This document shows positions 1 to 6,012 of a stretch of DNA of 6,140 bases, in pieces (the first letter of the stretch is position 1; every line of letters starts with the position of its first letter). Under the pieces are notes generated by a model. It searched no databases, had not been told where the DNA came from, and saw nothing but the letters and a program-made list of their open reading frames with translations. Made by a program: the position numbers and the translations under genes. Source of the DNA: Lachnospiraceae bacterium (GTDB lineage: Bacteria > Bacillota > Clostridia > Lachnospirales > Lachnospiraceae); the NCBI GenBank assembly GCA_024691065.1, contig JAILOA010000298.1, positions 1 through 6,140 of the forward strand. The letters are read 5' to 3'.

Positions 1-759
1 CGTACAGTTATTGAGAATGCCGCAAGAGAGCCGCACATCGTTGATGTTGCGAACTTCCTTAATAGTATGGGTGCCAGAATAAGAGGTGCCGGTACTGATA
101 AGATTAGAATAAACGGTGTTGAGAAACTTCATTCCTCGGAATATTCAATAGTTCCTGATATGATAGAGGCCGGTACATTTATGATTGCCGCTGCCGCTAC
201 CAAGGGAGATGTTGTTATCAGAAATGTTGTGCCTAAGCACTTGGAGGCTACCAGTGTTAAGCTTCTTGAAATCGGCGCTACCGTTGAAGAGTTTGATGAT
301 GCAGTCAGAGTTTCTTCTAATTCGAGACTGGGTCATACTCAGATTAAGACTCTTCCGTATCCTGGTTTTCCGACTGATATGCAGCCGCAGATTTCTATGC
401 TTCTTGCGCTTTCACAGGGTGCCAGCACAGTTACCGAGAGTATATTTGAGAATCGCTTCCGCTATGTTGATGAACTTAGTCGTATGGGAGCTAACATAAA
501 AGTTGAGGGCAATACAGCGATTATCGAGGGTGTTGCCGGATTTACCGGGGCAGCAATTACCGCTCCTGACCTTCGTGCAGGTGCCGCACTTGTTATTGCC
601 GGTCTTGTAGCTGACGGATATACTATGATTGATTCTATCAAATTTATCGAGCGTGGCTATGAGGACTTTGAGGACAAACTTACAACGTTGGGCGCACGCA
701 TTAAGAAGGTGCCTGTTGGCGATGAGAGGGAAATCCAAAAGTTCAAAATGACTTCATAA
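1..759 (+). CDS. murA: UDP-N-acetylglucosamine 1-carboxyvinyltransferase, 3' part (5' end outside window)
   Basis: MurA transfers enolpyruvate from PEP to UDP-GlcNAc, the first committed cytoplasmic step of peptidoglycan synthesis. The frame is open from base 1 to TAA at 757-759 (252 codons), so the gene enters from the left. The ATG at 67 is internal, because family-like sequence (TVIENAAREPHIVDVANFL) precedes it. Compared with E. coli MurA (419 residues), about the last 60% is here. Visible conserved elements are GFPTDMQ, whose Asp (376-378) matches catalytic Asp305; ENRF and ELSRMGA; DLRAGAALV, whose Arg (574-576) matches Arg371; and ERGYE with an Arg (652-654) matching Arg397, followed by EDKLTTLGA. 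The loop with the fosfomycin-target Cys115 lies outside the window. Many Firmicutes have two MurA paralogues, and which one this is cannot be decided here. A terminator follows directly, so murA probably ends its own transcript. Confidence 0.96.
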   Translation, partial: RTVIENAAREPHIVDVANFLNSMGARIRGAGTDKIRINGVEKLHSSEYSIVPDMIEAGTFMIAAAATKGDVVIRNVVPKHLEATSVKLLEIGATVEEFDDAVRVSSNSRLGHTQIKTLPYPGFPTDMQPQISMLLALSQGASTVTESIFENRFRYVDELSRMGANIKVEGNTAIIEGVAGFTGAAITAPDLRAGAALVIAGLVADGYTMIDSIKFIERGYEDFEDKLTTLGARIKKVPVGDEREIQKFKMTS

Positions 760-770
760 ACTGGTTAATT

Positions 771-800
771 AGGACGAGTCAAAAGCTCGTCCTCTTTTAT
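771..800 (+). terminator. Intrinsic terminator after murA
   Basis: A perfect 8-bp stem, AGGACGAG (771-778) paired with CTCGTCCT (786-793), has a 7-base loop and is followed by CTTTTAT. It starts 12 bases after the murA stop and ends just before the tmk ribosome binding site. The U-tract is short and interrupted by C, so termination may be partial and allow read-through into tmk. No convincing promoter fits between it and tmk. Confidence 0.8.
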
Positions 801-816
801 AGAAAGGTTTTTAATT

Positions 817-1446
817 ATGAAGAGAGGCCTATTTATAACTCTTGAGGGAATTGACGGCTCAGGAAAATCTACACAAGTTAATCTTTTGAAAAATAACATT
901 AATAAGGCGAATCATGCATGTTATACCACGGTTGAACCTTCCGACGGTCCGCTCGGCGCTATGCTTAGAACGGTGCTTTCCGGTCGTGTTAAGATGGATG
1001 AATCGGCTATGGCAGCGCTTTTTGCCGCAGACCGCCTGGATCACATTACTAATGATGTCAATGGAATCCGCGATAAGGTTATAAAAGGAACGACTGTTGT
1101 TTGCGATCGTTATTTACTTTCTTCCTACGCTTATCAAAGTGTACGTTCACCTTTGGACTGGGTTATAGATCTCAATCGTCAGGCAAAAACATTGCTACCT
1201 GTTGACTTAACTATATTTATAGATGTTACTCCTGAGGTTGCTATTAAACGAATTACAGCAAACCGCTCAAGCCGTGATTTATTTGAATCCAAGGAGATGC
1301 TTACCGCAGTTCGTGACAAATATCTTGAATTGATTGAAGAGCTTGGCGAGGAAGAAAACATTATAATTGTAAACGGTGACCAGTCTGTTGAGGATCTTTC
1401 CGATGAAATCTGGGAGAAGGTCTCACAGCTTTATGATAAAAACTAA
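817..1446 (+). CDS. tmk: Thymidylate kinase (dTMP kinase)
   Basis: Tmk phosphorylates dTMP to dTDP with ATP in the cytoplasm, an essential step of dTTP supply. The product has 209 residues, normal for the family. The P-loop GIDGSGKS is at residues 11-18. The DRY motif (97-99, CDRYLLSSYAYQ) follows a hydrophobic strand, and FAADRLDH at 69-76 matches the usual FAADR region. A lid-like segment with basic residues, RITANRSSRDLFE, is at about 145-157. The P-loop lacks an extra Arg, resembling type II (E. coli-like) enzymes whose Arg sits in the lid. The usual TREPGGTP segment reads TVEPSDGPLG (38-47), with Val in place of the common Arg. The start is supported by AAAGG at 803-807, nine bases upstream of ATG. 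In B. subtilis tmk heads the cluster that includes holB, yaaT, yabB and yabC, the same order as here. Confidence 0.96.
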   Translation: MKRGLFITLEGIDGSGKSTQVNLLKNNINKANHACYTTVEPSDGPLGAMLRTVLSGRVKMDESAMAALFAADRLDHITNDVNGIRDKVIKGTTVVCDRYLLSSYAYQSVRSPLDWVIDLNRQAKTLLPVDLTIFIDVTPEVAIKRITANRSSRDLFESKEMLTAVRDKYLELIEELGEEENIIIVNGDQSVEDLSDEIWEKVSQLYDKN

Positions 1447-1457
1447 TAATATAAATC

Positions 1458-1498
1458 GAAAATTGGCTATGGTTACATTTATATCAAATCCAATTTTC
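1458..1498. repeat. 9-bp inverted repeat between tmk and holB
   Basis: GAAAATTGG (1458-1466) and CCAATTTTC (1490-1498) are perfect reverse complements separated by 23 bases. The stem is AT-rich, the loop long, and no T-tract follows, so it does not look like a normal terminator. It could be a weak mRNA hairpin, a processing site or a binding site upstream of holB. It lies where B. subtilis carries yaaQ and yaaR. Its function is unknown. Confidence 0.5.
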
Positions 1499-1520
1499 AC
1501 GGAAGTCTGAGGATACATAT

Positions 1521-2576
1521 ATGGCAGATTTTAAAGATATAATCGGACAGGAGCACATTAAGAAAAATCTCCTTTCCGCTATTGCTAAAAATAAGCCTTC
1601 GCACGCGTACATAATTGCGGGTGAGCAGGGAAACGGACGAACCATGCTGACGGAGGCATTTATTAAAACTTTACTTTGTACCGGAAATATTGAGAAGAAG
1701 CATTCGATTCGCTTCCATCTTCAGGAAAATCCGAGTGATTTGAAGGCTGTTCTTGGTTTGGACGCCTGTGACATATGTAAGTCCTGCCTGCAGTCCGAGT
1801 CTCACAATAATCCTGATGTTACTTATGTTACTCATGAGGGTGCAAGTATTTCCGTTGATGACATACGTGAGCAGGTTAATAACAGGGTGGATATCAAGCC
1901 GCTCGTTTCGGATTATAAGATTTTCGTTATCCGTGATGCCGACAAGATGACCGAAGAGGCGCAAAATGCTCTGCTTAAGACTATTGAGGAGCCGCCTGAG
2001 TATGTTATCATAATTCTTATTTCCGAGAATGAAAATACATTGCTTTCGACTATTCTTTCGAGATGTGTTGTTCTTAAGACCCGTCCGATTGACAAGAAGA
2101 CTATCGCAGAGTACCTTTCAAATACGCTTCAGATGGAGCCTTACAGTGCCGAGATTGCTGCTAATTTCTGCCAGGGAAATATGGGGCGGGCGATACATTT
2201 TGCCGGTTCGGAAAATTTTATAGAGCTTAAGAATTCGGTTCTTTCGCTTATGAAGCGTATAGACAGTATGCTTGCGGTTGACATCGTCGATGCAATCAAT
2301 AAAATTGCCGAGGACAGGCAGCAGATAAATGATTATCTTGATTTGATGCTCCTTTGGTACAGGGACATTTTGATGTTTAAGGTTACGAAGGATGCGAATA
2401 TTCTTTTGTATAAGGATGAATATTCTGCTATCTCGGAGCAGGCGAGCAAGCGTGGATACGAGGATATCGAACATATCATTGACGGTATCAGTACTGCGAA
2501 GCTTAGACTTGCTGCAAATGTTAATTTCGAGACGGCTATCGAGCTTATGCTTTTGAATATCAAGGATGGATGTTAA
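1521..2576 (+). CDS. holB: DNA polymerase III delta prime subunit (clamp loader)
   Basis: Delta prime is a subunit of the clamp loader that places the beta sliding clamp on DNA during replication. The 351-residue product opens with FKDIIGQEHIKKNL and NKPSHAYIIAGE, typical of the DnaX/HolB AAA+ family. The Walker A position is GEQGNGRT (34-41), with Arg40 where ATP-binding members have Lys. That fits delta prime, which in E. coli is a non-hydrolysing subunit. Zinc-module cysteines are C53, C83, C86 and C89; the stretch between the first and second is about 29 residues, longer than usual. A Walker B-like strand KIFVIRDADKM (133-143), NALLKTIEEPP (149-159) and the SRC motif (180-182), which supplies an arginine finger, are all present. 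The C-terminal part (about 220-351) fits the helical collar domain but is less conserved. The start is supported by GAGGA at 1509-1513, seven bases upstream. DnaX (tau/gamma) is a poorer fit because of length and the altered Walker A. Confidence 0.93.
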   Translation: MADFKDIIGQEHIKKNLLSAIAKNKPSHAYIIAGEQGNGRTMLTEAFIKTLLCTGNIEKKHSIRFHLQENPSDLKAVLGLDACDICKSCLQSESHNNPDVTYVTHEGASISVDDIREQVNNRVDIKPLVSDYKIFVIRDADKMTEEAQNALLKTIEEPPEYVIIILISENENTLLSTILSRCVVLKTRPIDKKTIAEYLSNTLQMEPYSAEIAANFCQGNMGRAIHFAGSENFIELKNSVLSLMKRIDSMLAVDIVDAINKIAEDRQQINDYLDLMLLWYRDILMFKVTKDANILLYKDEYSAISEQASKRGYEDIEHIIDGISTAKLRLAANVNFETAIELMLLNIKDGC

Positions 2577-2587
2577 TAATTTCCCGA

Positions 2588-2717
2588 TTGATGTAAGTTG
2601 GCTTTGATTTTCTTTTAACCGGAATTTTTCTTTTGACCGGTTGGGGCTGATTTATGTTGATGTAAGTATGCTTTGAAGGTTGAATATGATTTTATTTTGA
2701 CCGGTTGGGGCTGATTT
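2588..2717 (+). repeat. Two diverged ~65-bp direct repeats in the holB-ricT gap
   Basis: The 199-base gap (2577-2775) holds no gene. Its main content is a two-copy repeat. Each copy starts with TTGATGTAAGTnnGCTTTGA (2588-2607 and 2657-2676; 18 of 20 bases match). Each ends with an identical 23-base block starting TTTTGACCGGTT (2631-2653 and 2695-2717). The middles have diverged. The first copy also contains a third, shorter CTTTTAACCGG element. AACCGG (2617-2622) and CCGGTT (2637-2642) could form a weak 6-bp hairpin. TTGACC in each 23-base block resembles a -35 box, but no good -10 lies at the right distance. Confidence 0.85.
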
Positions 2718-2775
2718 GGGTAATTAATGAATCGGGGCGTGCAAACGTTCAAATAATAAGGATGGAAATATATAA

Positions 2776-4038
2776 ATGACTACGATTATAGGTGTTAGAT
2801 TTAAAACTAACAGTAAAATATATTATTTTGATCCGACGGGCTTCGATGTGAAGACCAAGGATTATATTATAGTGGAAACCGCGAGGGGTATTGAGTTCGG
2901 TGAGGTTGTGCTTGGTCCTAAGGATGTGGATGACAGCAGAATCGTTGCTCCGCTTAAGCCTATTATAAGAATCGCTACTCTCGCTGATTTCCGTACAATG
3001 GAAGAAAATAAACAAAAGGAAAAAGAGGCATTTGCCATTTGTCTTGAGAAAATACAGAATCACGGTTTGGAAATGAAACTTATTGATTCCGAGTATACAT
3101 TTGACAGAAGTAAGCTCCTTTTTTACTTTACGGCAGACGGAAGAATCGATTTCCGTGAGCTTGTAAAGGATTTGGCGGCGGTTTTCCGTACCAGAATCGA
3201 GCTGAGACAAATCGGTGTTCGTGATGAGACCCGTATGATTGGCGGTTATGGAATCTGTGGCAGACCGCTTTGTTGTTCTAACTATCTTTCGGATTTTGCG
3301 CCGGTTTCAATCAAGATGGCGAAGGATCAGGGACTTTCTCTTAATCCTTCTAAGATTTCGGGGGTCTGCGGAAGACTTATGTGCTGTCTGCAAAATGAAG
3401 AAGAGGCGTATTTACATTTAAACAGTACTCTTCCTGACATCGGTTCACGTGTTAAGACAATCGATGGTTTCACCGGTGAAGTGCAGCGCCTGAGTGTTCT
3501 TAAGCAGAGAGTTACTGTATTAATCGAGACTGATAACGACGAGAAAGAGGTTCGTGAATATCCTGTCAATGACTTGGAATATTCCGGACAGGTTAGATCT
3601 TCGCATAAGTCCTTTGTTCCGTCACTTCCGGAGGAAGAGGCTATCGATGAGGCTTCTCTTAAGGAGCTTCAGCTTATGGAAAATGAGGACAACCGCGAGC
3701 GTATCGAGGCAGCCATCAATGATGACCTGCTCCCTCAGAATGCAAGGCTCAAGCATTATCCTAAGGGTGATAAGAAGCCAAAGAAAAAGGAGAAAAAGCA
3801 GCCAAGGGATCCGCAAATAAAGGTTCCTTCAAAAAAGGATCCTTCACTAAAAAATCCACAACTTAAGAATCCTAATTCTAAGAATTCTTCAAAGAAAAAT
3901 CCTTCCAAGAAGAATTCTAATGCAAAGAACATAAATCCTAAGAATTCTTCGGGGAAGAATTTTAATCCACATGACAAGCATTTTAACAGGGAGTCCTATG
4001 GAAACAGAAAAGGAAATAAAGGGTCTAAAGAGGGTTGA
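2776..4038 (+). CDS. ricT: PSP1-domain protein, RicT/YaaT family
   Basis: In B. subtilis RicT (YaaT) works with RicA and RicF in a complex that carries [4Fe-4S] clusters and helps RNase Y mature selected mRNAs, affecting competence, sporulation and biofilm formation. The N-terminal part (MTTIIGVRFK, then VETARGIEFGEVV at 33-45) is the PSP1 start. Two cysteine clusters follow, GYGICGRPLCC (C161, C166, C167) and GVCGRLMCC (C198, C203, C204), which are the expected cluster ligands. A beta-rich segment (about 222-270) includes GSRVKTIDGFTGEV, and the conserved region ends near 275. Residues 276-325 are acidic, and the tail from about 330 is highly basic. The product has 420 residues, well above the roughly 275 of B. 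subtilis YaaT, the excess being this tail. AAGGA at 2758-2762 is 13 bases from the ATG, with a closer GGA at 2764-2766. Position between holB and trmN6 matches yaaT. The last 41 bases overlap trmN6. Confidence 0.93.
   Translation: MTTIIGVRFKTNSKIYYFDPTGFDVKTKDYIIVETARGIEFGEVVLGPKDVDDSRIVAPLKPIIRIATLADFRTMEENKQKEKEAFAICLEKIQNHGLEMKLIDSEYTFDRSKLLFYFTADGRIDFRELVKDLAAVFRTRIELRQIGVRDETRMIGGYGICGRPLCCSNYLSDFAPVSIKMAKDQGLSLNPSKISGVCGRLMCCLQNEEEAYLHLNSTLPDIGSRVKTIDGFTGEVQRLSVLKQRVTVLIETDNDEKEVREYPVNDLEYSGQVRSSHKSFVPSLPEEEAIDEASLKELQLMENEDNRERIEAAINDDLLPQNARLKHYPKGDKKPKKKEKKQPRDPQIKVPSKKDPSLKNPQLKNPNSKNSSKKNPSKKNSNAKNINPKNSSGKNFNPHDKHFNRESYGNRKGNKGSKEG
3763..4035 (+). other. Basic low-complexity tail of RicT (Lys/Asn/Ser/Pro-rich)
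   Basis: Residues 330-420 of the RicT product consist mostly of Lys, Asn, Ser and Pro, with repeated KNP, KKNPSKKN and NPKNSS patterns. At DNA level the 13-base stretch CTAAGAATTCTTC recurs at 3878-3890 and 3938-3950, 60 bases (20 codons) apart, so the tail probably grew by local duplication. The segment is likely disordered. A nucleic-acid-binding role fits its charge and the RNA-processing role of the family, but is inference. It covers the likely ribosome binding site and start of trmN6. Confidence 0.7.
3988..3993 (+). promoter_or_regulatory. Ribosome binding site supporting the trmN6 start at 3998
   Basis: AGGGAG lies four bases before ATG at 3998, inside the end of ricT. This is the best Shine-Dalgarno-like sequence among the in-frame candidate starts (3971, 3998, 4082, 4121/4124, 4160/4163). 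The spacing is short, so the choice is not certain. Confidence 0.5.
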
Positions 4039-4918
4039 TTTCGCGGCTGATTCAGCGAAAGGCGAGCCGGATAATGGGCCTATGGTAAGCGATACTGCGG
4101 GCGAGCCGGATAATGGTTCTATGATGAGTGATACTGTAGGCGAGTCGGATGATGGTTCTATGATGAGTAAGGACCTGAAATTCGAGCTCCGCGAGGGCGA
4201 GCGCCTGGATGACCTGCAGCGTGATAACCTGAAAATCATTCAGGATCCGTCACTGTTTTGTTTTGGAATTGATGCAATTTTGCTTTCGGCCTTTGCGAAA
4301 GCGAAGCGCTCCGCTAAGATTCTGGATATGTGCTCGGGTAATGGCATTATCCCGATTTTACTTAGTTCGAGGCTTGATGCTAGTCATATAACAGCTTTGG
4401 AACTCCAGGAATCCTCCTGTTCTCTTGCTAACCGCTCCGTACAGGGGAATAACCTTCAGGATTTAATTACGGTTGTTCAAGGGGATGCGAAGGACAGCCG
4501 GAAGCTTTTCGGGTACAATGCATTTGATGCAATTACTGTTAATCCCCCTTATATAAAGGGTTCTAACGGACTCAATAATCCTAATGAGGCTTTAAATATA
4601 GCGAGACATGAGATTTTCTGCTCGCTGGAGGACATAGCGCGTGAAAGCGCCGCTGTTCTTAAGCCGGGCGGGAAGATTTTTATGATTCATAAGCCTTTCA
4701 GGTTGGTGGAGATATTTGATTGCTTTTTAAGATACAGGCTGGAACCTAAGCGGCTTCGCTTCATCCAGTCCAAGGCGGACTCCGAGCCTTCGATGGTTCT
4801 TGTGGAGGCAGCACTTGATGGTGGGCGGGAGCTAAAGGTTATGCCGCCGCTTATTATTTATAAGGATGCGGGTGGATACACCGACGAGGTTTTGGAGATT
4901 TACGGGGTTACTCAGTGA
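3998..4918 (+). CDS. trmN6: tRNA1(Val) adenine-N6 methyltransferase family protein (TrmN6/YfiC/YabB)
   Basis: E. coli YfiC makes N6-methyladenosine at A37 of tRNA1(Val) using S-adenosylmethionine; the Firmicutes relative is YabB. From ATG 3998 the product has 306 residues. Family homology begins at about residue 60 (LKFELREGERLDDLQ, then KIIQDPSLFCFGIDAILLS). The SAM-binding motif I ILDMCSGNG is at about 108-116. The N6-adenine methyltransferase motif NPPY (182-185) is followed by ARHEIFCSLEDI, LKPGGKIFMIHKP and LEPKRLRFIQSK. Starting at 4163 would give 251 residues, the usual family length, so residues 1-55 are an extra, repeat-rich leader. Start 3998 is preferred for its AGGGAG, but 4160/4163 remains possible. 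The gene overlaps ricT by 41 bases, implying coupled translation; yabA, found between these genes in B. subtilis, is absent. The 3' end (VLEIYGVTQ and TGA) is the first unit of a tandem array. Confidence 0.88.
   Translation: METEKEIKGLKRVDFAADSAKGEPDNGPMVSDTAGEPDNGSMMSDTVGESDDGSMMSKDLKFELREGERLDDLQRDNLKIIQDPSLFCFGIDAILLSAFAKAKRSAKILDMCSGNGIIPILLSSRLDASHITALELQESSCSLANRSVQGNNLQDLITVVQGDAKDSRKLFGYNAFDAITVNPPYIKGSNGLNNPNEALNIARHEIFCSLEDIARESAAVLKPGGKIFMIHKPFRLVEIFDCFLRYRLEPKRLRFIQSKADSEPSMVLVEAALDGGRELKVMPPLIIYKDAGGYTDEVLEIYGVTQ
4061..4168 (+). repeat. 39-bp tandem repeat in the N-terminal coding region of trmN6
   Basis: Copies lie at 4061-4099, 4100-4138 and 4139-4168 (the last is a 30-base partial). 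They are in frame and encode GEPDNGPMVSDTA, GEPDNGSMMSDTV and GESDDGSMMS. Each copy carries one or two in-frame ATGs (4082; 4121/4124; 4160/4163). The last copy runs straight into the conserved methyltransferase sequence, so the repeat looks like a multiplied start region of a family-length gene. Whether the leader is translated depends on the true start. Confidence 0.9.
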
Positions 4919-5113
4919 GTGGTTTTGGAGATTTACGGGGTTACCCGGTGATGGTTTTAGAGATTTACGGGGTTACCCGGTGATGAGTTTAGAGATTTAC
5001 GGGGTTACCCGGTGAAAAATTTTCGAGATTTACGGGGTTACCCGGTGAGAAATTTTCGAGATTTACGGGGTTACCCAGTGATGGTTTTGGAGATTTACGG
5101 GGTTACCCGGTGA
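4888..5113 (+). repeat. Seven-unit 31-33-bp tandem array derived from the 3' end of trmN6
   Basis: The core GAGATTTACGGGGTTA recurs at 4895, 4928, 4960, 4992, 5025, 5058 and 5090, giving periods of 33, 32, 32, 33, 33 and 32. Unit 1 is the real C-terminus and stop codon of trmN6. The six further units repeat it, each ending in a TGA. Units 2-5 and 7 end in CCCGGTGA, unit 6 in CCCAGTGA and unit 1 in CTCAGTGA. The left part varies: GTTTTGGAG in 1, 2 and 7, TTTAGAG in 3 and 4, ATTTTCGAG in 5 and 6. ATG codons overlapping TGA as TGATG open ten-codon ORFs at 4951-4983 (MVLEIYGVTR), 4983-5015 (MSLEIYGVTR) and 5081-5113 (MVLEIYGVTR). In B. subtilis yazA occupies this position. The array fills the trmN6-rsmI gap, and no other gene is seen there. 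Confidence 0.97.
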
Positions 5114-5157
5114 GGATTAATAGAGGTAATATGGATGCCGGTTTTATCGGTGCTGAG

Positions 5158-5163
5158 AAAGGA
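5158..5163 (+). promoter_or_regulatory. Ribosome binding site deciding the rsmI start at 5170
   Basis: AAAGGA lies six bases before ATG 5170, good spacing for a clostridial Shine-Dalgarno sequence. Earlier in-frame starts are GTG 5110, inside the repeat array, and ATG 5131, with GAGG only four bases away. The family N-terminus begins at 5170. Confidence 0.75.
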
Positions 5164-5169
5164 TTACAT

Positions 5170-6012
5170 ATGCCTGCTACATTATATATATGTGCAACAC
5201 CTATTGGAAATTTGGAAGATATTACCCTGAGGGTGCTCAGGATACTTAAAGAAGCCGATTTGATTGCTGCGGAGGACACTCGCAACACTCTCCGGCTTCT
5301 AAATCATTTTGAAATAAAAAATACATTGACCAGTTATCATGAGTTCAATAAATACGACAAGGCGGATGAGCTGGTTGGGCTTCTGCTCGAGGGAAAAAGC
5401 ATTGCCCTTGTTACAGATGCCGGAACGCCTGCTATATCGGACCCGGGCGAGGTTATCGTTCGAAAAGCCATTGAAAATGGAATTCCGGTTACGAGCTTGC
5501 CGGGTGCCTGTGCACTTATTGATGCTCTTACGATTTCGGGGCAACCGACCAGAAGATTTGCATTTGAAGCATTTCTCCCACGTGACAAAAAGGAGCGTAC
5601 GCGTGTCCTTACGGAACTAAAAAATGAAACCAGGACGATTATAATCTACGAGGCTCCGCATCATTTGAAAAATACACTCAAAGACTTGTTTGAAAGCTTA
5701 GGTGACAGGGAGATTTCGCTTTGCCGGGAGCTTACTAAGATTCATGAGGAAAGGCTTATTTTTAAGCTTTCCGAGGCGATTAATTATTATAATGAAAATG
5801 ATCCGCGAGGCGAATATGTTCTCGTTATCCGTGGAAAAAGTTTTGAGGAGCTTGAAACCGAAGCACGTGCTTCATGGGAAAATATGGAGTTAAATGAGCA
5901 TATGCAGCTTTACCTGGACCGGGGTATGGATAAGAAAACTGCTATGAAACAGGTTGCTAAGGACCGCGGGATTTCAAAACGCGAGGTTTATAATTTGTTA
6001 TTGGAGAAATAA
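5170..6012 (+). CDS. rsmI: 16S rRNA C1402 2'-O-ribose methyltransferase
   Basis: RsmI methylates the 2'-O of C1402 in the decoding centre of 16S rRNA, using S-adenosylmethionine. From ATG 5170 the product has 280 residues, the normal length. It starts MPATLYICATPIGNLEDIT, as the family does. EDTRNT follows at 35-40, VTDAGTPAISDPG at 81-93 (a glycine-rich signature of the tetrapyrrole-methylase fold), PGACALIDALTISG at 111-124 and IIYEAPHHL at 158-166. The family's C-terminal helical segment, MDKKTAMKQVAKDRGISKREVYNLLL, covers residues 253-278. B. subtilis yabC closes the same cluster. Starts at 5131 or GTG 5110 would add 13 or 20 residues without family similarity; GTG 5110 overlaps the last TGA of the upstream array. 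The last 53 bases, stop included, are repeated downstream. Confidence 0.95.
   Translation: MPATLYICATPIGNLEDITLRVLRILKEADLIAAEDTRNTLRLLNHFEIKNTLTSYHEFNKYDKADELVGLLLEGKSIALVTDAGTPAISDPGEVIVRKAIENGIPVTSLPGACALIDALTISGQPTRRFAFEAFLPRDKKERTRVLTELKNETRTIIIYEAPHHLKNTLKDLFESLGDREISLCRELTKIHEERLIFKLSEAINYYNENDPRGEYVLVIRGKSFEELETEARASWENMELNEHMQLYLDRGMDKKTAMKQVAKDRGISKREVYNLLLEK

Noticed and set aside
67..759. murA starting at ATG 67
   Set aside because: Clear MurA sequence is encoded in frame upstream from base 1, so this ATG is internal and the gene is cut by the window edge.
2617..2642. Terminator after holB (AACCGG/CCGGTT hairpin)
   Set aside because: The stem is only 6 bp with a 14-base loop and no following T-tract.
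2577..2657. holB 3' end as the source of the spacer repeat
   Set aside because: Only short, scattered matches (TATGCTTT, GATGT-like) were seen between the end of holB and the repeat. They are not enough to call it a gene-end duplication.
2749..3210. 153-residue ORF on the minus strand
   Set aside because: It lies opposite the well-conserved RicT coding sequence, shows no family signature and has no supporting ribosome binding site. It is a shadow frame.
4888..5113. CRISPR-like regular array
   Set aside because: The whole 32-33-bp period is repeated; there are no unique spacers, the first unit is coding, and no cas genes are present.
5110..5169. Upstream GTG/ATG starts of rsmI (5110, 5131)
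   Set aside because: The added residues lack family similarity, and ATG 5170 has the better-spaced AAAGGA. Kept only as a coupling possibility.
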